From positions 1 through 32,124 of the forward strand of contig WAPT01000002.1 of the NCBI GenBank assembly GCA_015520605.1: 32,124 nt of DNA. Direction: 5' to 3'. A program made the position numbers and the translations under genes. Origin of the DNA: Nanobdellati archaeon (lineage in GTDB: Archaea > EX4484-52 > WAPT01). The notes under the pieces were generated by a model. The model ran no database searches. It was not told the DNA's origin and worked only from the letters and a program-made list of their open reading frames with translations. Each line of letters opens with the position of its first letter. Within the stretch, counting starts at the first letter, position 1. This document shows, in pieces, positions 29,443 to 32,124 of this stretch.

Positions 29443-29580
29443 ATAACCACCCCTAACTCTGTTGCTTTTACGAACCTCAAACCAAGTTTAGTTAACCCAC
29501 TATATAAATATTTTATTTTATATACGCTACATGTTCCGTCTGCGTTACACACCCTTTCTCCAAGCTCGGATTTTCAAAAC

Positions 29581-29589
29581 AATTAAATA
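29581..29589 (+). promoter_or_regulatory. TATA box of the VWA gene
   Basis: AATTAAATA, centred about 28 bp before ATG 29613, leaderless. The 170-bp divergent region 29443-29612 also holds the A/T palindrome TATATAAA/TTTATATA around 29501-29525. Confidence 0.45.
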
Positions 29590-29612
29590 CGACTTAACAC
29601 ATTTTTAGGAAT

Positions 29613-30602
29613 ATGGAAATTCATTATACATATGAGAACCTTAATTGGATAATCCTTACTGCGGGAATAGTTGTGATACTCCATTTTTTCGTACTCAAAA
29701 AAAGCAGGGAACGTGCCATCCTTTTCGCCAATTATGAAACCCTAAAAAAGGTCACCGGCGGTGATCCTGTCCACAGGAACCTTATTCCCCTCATTCTCAG
29801 GGTTCTCGCCGTGACGTGCCTTCTCCTTGCGATATCCAATCTCAAAATAATCGTGGTCAAACCGGTTTCGGATGTCGATTTTGTTATTGCGATTGACACA
29901 TCCCCCACCATGCTCAGCTCGGACAACGGCAGCTTCGTGCCAAGTAGACTGGAGGTTGCAAAACTTTCAGCAATACGGATAGTTGATGTTCTTCCGCCAG
30001 AGACCAAAGTGGGCGTTGTTTCCTTTTCCGGCAATGCGAAGATGCTCGCACCCCTAACCTCGAACAAAAAACTGGTCAAAGCGGCCCTAAAAAATATCAC
30101 GCTCGGTGAGGAAGCCGGTACCGCTATAGGAGATGCCGTGGTGCTCTCAACGATGATGCTCATGAATTCTTCCAAAGAGAAAAAGGTCGTGGTGCTTATA
30201 ACTGATGGTCGTTCAAATAAGGGTGTGAGCGTCAATGAATCGGCAAAGTTCGCCAGAGATCATAGCGTGAGGATAAATGCAATAGGTGTCGGGCCGAAAA
30301 ACATAACGCTCCCCTTTAACCTGAGCGAGTTTAACCTCACAAAAATGGTCGGGAATTCGAATATCACCATTTATACCGGAGACGCTCTGGATGAGAAATC
30401 TTTGATCTTCCTTACTAATTATACTGGAGGTAAATACTTCTATGTCCACAACGCCACGGAGATGCTTGAGGCATTCAAACAATCGGTGCTGAAGGCAAAT
30501 TCCGTGGAGATAAACGTCAGGAAGTGGGCGATAATAGCGGGTGTGTTTCTCCTTCTGATCGAGTGGGCGCTCGGGGCAACCAAGTACAAAACTCTACCGT
30601 GA
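29613..30602 (+). CDS. BatA-like von Willebrand factor A membrane protein
   Basis: 329 residues. Two N-terminal spans (about 12-28 and 58-82) flank a short loop, and a third ends the protein (WAIIAGVFLLLIEWALG). The VWA domain has a MIDAS site: DFVIAIDTSPTM (D-x-S/T-x-T), the Thr in EEAGTAIGDAVV and ITDGRSN. This is the layout of BatA/aerotolerance-type proteins, which act at the membrane with a MoxR ATPase and a DUF58 protein. The DUF58 partner lies convergent next to it, but no MoxR is in the window. Confidence 0.85.
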   Translation: MEIHYTYENLNWIILTAGIVVILHFFVLKKSRERAILFANYETLKKVTGGDPVHRNLIPLILRVLAVTCLLLAISNLKIIVVKPVSDVDFVIAIDTSPTMLSSDNGSFVPSRLEVAKLSAIRIVDVLPPETKVGVVSFSGNAKMLAPLTSNKKLVKAALKNITLGEEAGTAIGDAVVLSTMMLMNSSKEKKVVVLITDGRSNKGVSVNESAKFARDHSVRINAIGVGPKNITLPFNLSEFNLTKMVGNSNITIYTGDALDEKSLIFLTNYTGGKYFYVHNATEMLEAFKQSVLKANSVEINVRKWAIIAGVFLLLIEWALGATKYKTLP

Positions 30603-30632
30603 TCGGGAGTAGTGCAAAAAGTTATAAGTCAC

Positions 30633-31613
30633 CTACAAACCCCTGCCTGCAGCCCATATGTCCAGCCAGTGTACGATGGGTTTTACAAAAGGTTCATCGG
30701 TTATGTACTTTATTAAGGTCACTCCTGCCTTGTGGAACCCGTCCTCGACCATTTTGATCTCTTCAAGCGCTTTCCTCTTGTATTCATCGGCATACTTATC
30801 GACGTCCACCTCCATAACTCTACCTGTTATTGGATCCTTGAATCTGTAGTAGCCGGCACCCTTGGGAAGTTCTATGTCTCTCCTGTCTCTTATCATGATC
30901 CCGAGCACCCCCTCAAATTTTGATGCTGCGAGTTTGAGCTTATCCCACCACCCGTTTTCAACATTTATAAAATCCGATATGATGAAGAGCATCGTCTCGC
31001 CCCTCAACAGCTTTACCGCGAAGTCAAGCGCCGCGGAGAAATCCTTCTTTCCACACCAGTTGTTCCTATCGACAAGAGCCGCGAGAATTTCGTAATACTG
31101 AGAACTCTCTTTGGTTGGAGGAATAAAAACATTTATCCTATCTGAAAACATGATGAGTCCCGCGTTGTCGTTACTCTCGAGGGCAGCATATGCTACAGCT
31201 CCCGCTATGAGTGATGCGTACTCACACTTCAGTTTTTTCCCAGTACCAAATAGCATTGTTGGTGATGCGTCGAGTAAGACCATAACGTCTAGGTCTCTCT
31301 CCTCTTCGAAAACCTTTACATAAAGCTTTGATATTTCCCTGCTGGGGTTGCTTCTGAGAGTCGCCTTCCAGTCGATCATGAACGCATCATCCCCCTCCTC
31401 GTATTGCCTTAGACCGTAAAATTCGAGTCCCTTACCCCTAAATATCATCTTGTATTTGAGAACAAGACGGAAAATGTCCGCAAGCTTTTTTACCTCTATA
31501 TCAATTTCGGTCATAAGTTTTTTTATTTCCTTCGAGATACCCTTTCTCTGTTTAGCTTTTTTCAGCTCGTCCTCGATTACTCCCCTTTCTTTGTGAAATA
31601 ACCACACTCCCAT
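30633..31613 (-). CDS. DUF58 family protein (MoxR-associated)
   Basis: 326 residues. The DUF58 hallmark is GLRQYEEGDDAFMIDWKATLRSNPSREI, followed by a VWA-like fold starting LDVMVLLDASPTMLFGTGKKLK and ending IMIRDRRDIELPKGAGYYRF. DUF58 proteins are usually found with MoxR ATPases and VWA proteins. The start was taken as ATG 31613; the TATA element CATTTATATG (minus, 31637-31646) is 28 bp upstream, leaving no leader. A GTG at 31622 would extend it by three residues. Ends 30 bp from the convergent VWA gene. Confidence 0.87.
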   Translation of the reverse strand: MGVWLFHKERGVIEDELKKAKQRKGISKEIKKLMTEIDIEVKKLADIFRLVLKYKMIFRGKGLEFYGLRQYEEGDDAFMIDWKATLRSNPSREISKLYVKVFEEERDLDVMVLLDASPTMLFGTGKKLKCEYASLIAGAVAYAALESNDNAGLIMFSDRINVFIPPTKESSQYYEILAALVDRNNWCGKKDFSAALDFAVKLLRGETMLFIISDFINVENGWWDKLKLAASKFEGVLGIMIRDRRDIELPKGAGYYRFKDPITGRVMEVDVDKYADEYKRKALEEIKMVEDGFHKAGVTLIKYITDEPFVKPIVHWLDIWAAGRGL

Positions 31614-31621
31614 AATAAACA

Positions 31622-31768
31622 CTAATGACTCGTGTGCATATAAATGTTAAGAAGGAGGTTATACAATCCCGTTAAATCCCACAATTTCGATCCGATCGCA
31701 TTTATTATCCGTATGAACTCGTACAGGGCGCTGATATCCGTGTTGAACCACCCCCGCGCCCCCGTCAT
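31622..31768 (-). CDS. Possible small protein upstream of the DUF58 gene
   Basis: A 48-codon frame starting at ATG 31768, preceded by AAAGGAG about 3 bases away, and encoding MTGARGWFNTDISALYEFIR then IINAIGSKLWDLTGLYNLLL. The middle could be an amphipathic helix. A TATA-like TTATTTAAATC lies about 54 bp upstream, giving a leader of about 27 nt. It ends 8 bp before the DUF58 ATG and overlaps the DUF58 TATA box. Short and with no known relative recognised, so tentative. Confidence 0.35.
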   Translation of the reverse strand: MTGARGWFNTDISALYEFIRIINAIGSKLWDLTGLYNLLLNIYMHTSH

Positions 31769-32124
31769 AAACTCCTTTCATCGAACAATTCAACACCGAC
31801 CTCCGATCGATACCTGATTTAAATAACATTCCGATAATAAAATGCCGTTACAAGCTTTCTATCTTCGCGTCTTAGTAGGAGGCATGTCGTGTCGAATCTC
31901 CGCAGGAAGGTGTCTCACCTGAACTTGCACCTCGTGGTGTTTTCTTTCCTTGTCTGAATGACTCCCGTATAGAGAGACCGTTCGGATAAGCATCACCTCA
32001 TTTAACAACATTCCAGTAAAACAACATGTGCTTGCACCACAAGGAAAGCAAATACACGACGCGTTTAAACCATAGACCCTCATCCAGCAGTAGCAGTTTA
32101 ATCTTCTTCCTAAAATTAACACAT
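31769..32124. other. No confident gene; two copies of an A/T element
   Basis: No gene I can support. The minus strand has an open frame to 31859 ending RHDMPPTKTRR, but its composition (Cys-rich, mixed) is not convincing. Two near-copies of a 20-bp element occur: ACCTGATTTAAATAACATTC (31812) and ACCTCATTTAACAACATTCC (31995). The last 100 bp run off the window edge. Confidence 0.5.

Noticed and set aside
1-32124. CRISPR array, rRNA genes, replication origin
   Set aside because: No regularly spaced direct repeats, no rRNA signature sequence and no origin-recognition repeats were seen in the window.

Overview
The window is archaeal. It carries aIF6, archaeal-type ribosomal proteins L31e, L39e and S19e, a PDCD5-family protein, a Cdc48/VAT AAA ATPase, the large subunit of replication factor C, an MC1 chromosomal protein, an NreA-type repair protein, an archaeal SRP (7S) RNA, class III signal peptides and tRNA genes with bulge-helix-bulge introns. 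Many genes have a TATA-like box about 27 bp before an ATG with no Shine-Dalgarno sequence (leaderless), while others have strong GGAGG or GGTGA sites. MC1 and the HTH/Hsp20/Cdc48 cluster point to a euryarchaeal or DPANN-type lineage, probably thermophilic. I cannot assign a genus from sequence alone.

Layout. 1-3006 (mostly +): 5' end of a divergent acetyltransferase gene, an MFS transporter, a small membrane protein and aspS. 3052-5321 (-): a translation operon transcribed S19e, PDCD5, L39e, L31e, aIF6. 5514-8818: a heat-shock type cluster with an ArsR-like regulator (-) divergent from Hsp20 and Cdc48 (+). 8922-10103: RfcL. 10138-16989 (-): a type IV pilus-like (Tad/archaellum-type) operon of secretion ATPase, two membrane platform proteins and three exported proteins with class III or class III-like signal peptides. 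17051-18464: a decayed transposase against a tRNA-Gly gene, and an acetyltransferase gene broken by an in-frame TGA. 18696-21109: an unrecognised helical protein, a nucleotidyltransferase and a KaiC-like ATPase. 21185-24450: tRNA-Ala with two introns, a PyrK-PyrD fusion and PyrC. 24567-28621: MC1, NreA and a second MFS transporter from a shared divergent promoter, SRP RNA and a membrane-anchored Lon-type protease. 28754-31768: tRNA-Ser with an intron, a coiled-coil protein, a von Willebrand A protein, a convergent DUF58 protein and a possible small ORF.

Strongest observations. Two tRNAs (Ala-GGC and Ser-CGA) have an intron at the same T-loop position, 59/60, each folding as a regular bulge-helix-bulge with the same AAT bulges. 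PyrK and PyrD are one polypeptide. Long inverted repeats reuse the 3' coding end of two genes (MC1 and the HTH regulator). Several divergent gene pairs seem to share one symmetric TATA box that gives leaderless transcripts both ways. L31e and S19e of one operon carry Lys/Glu-rich tails. I found no clearly new multi-gene defence or metabolic system. The tRNA splicing pattern and the 3'-end inverted repeats are the least conventional features.
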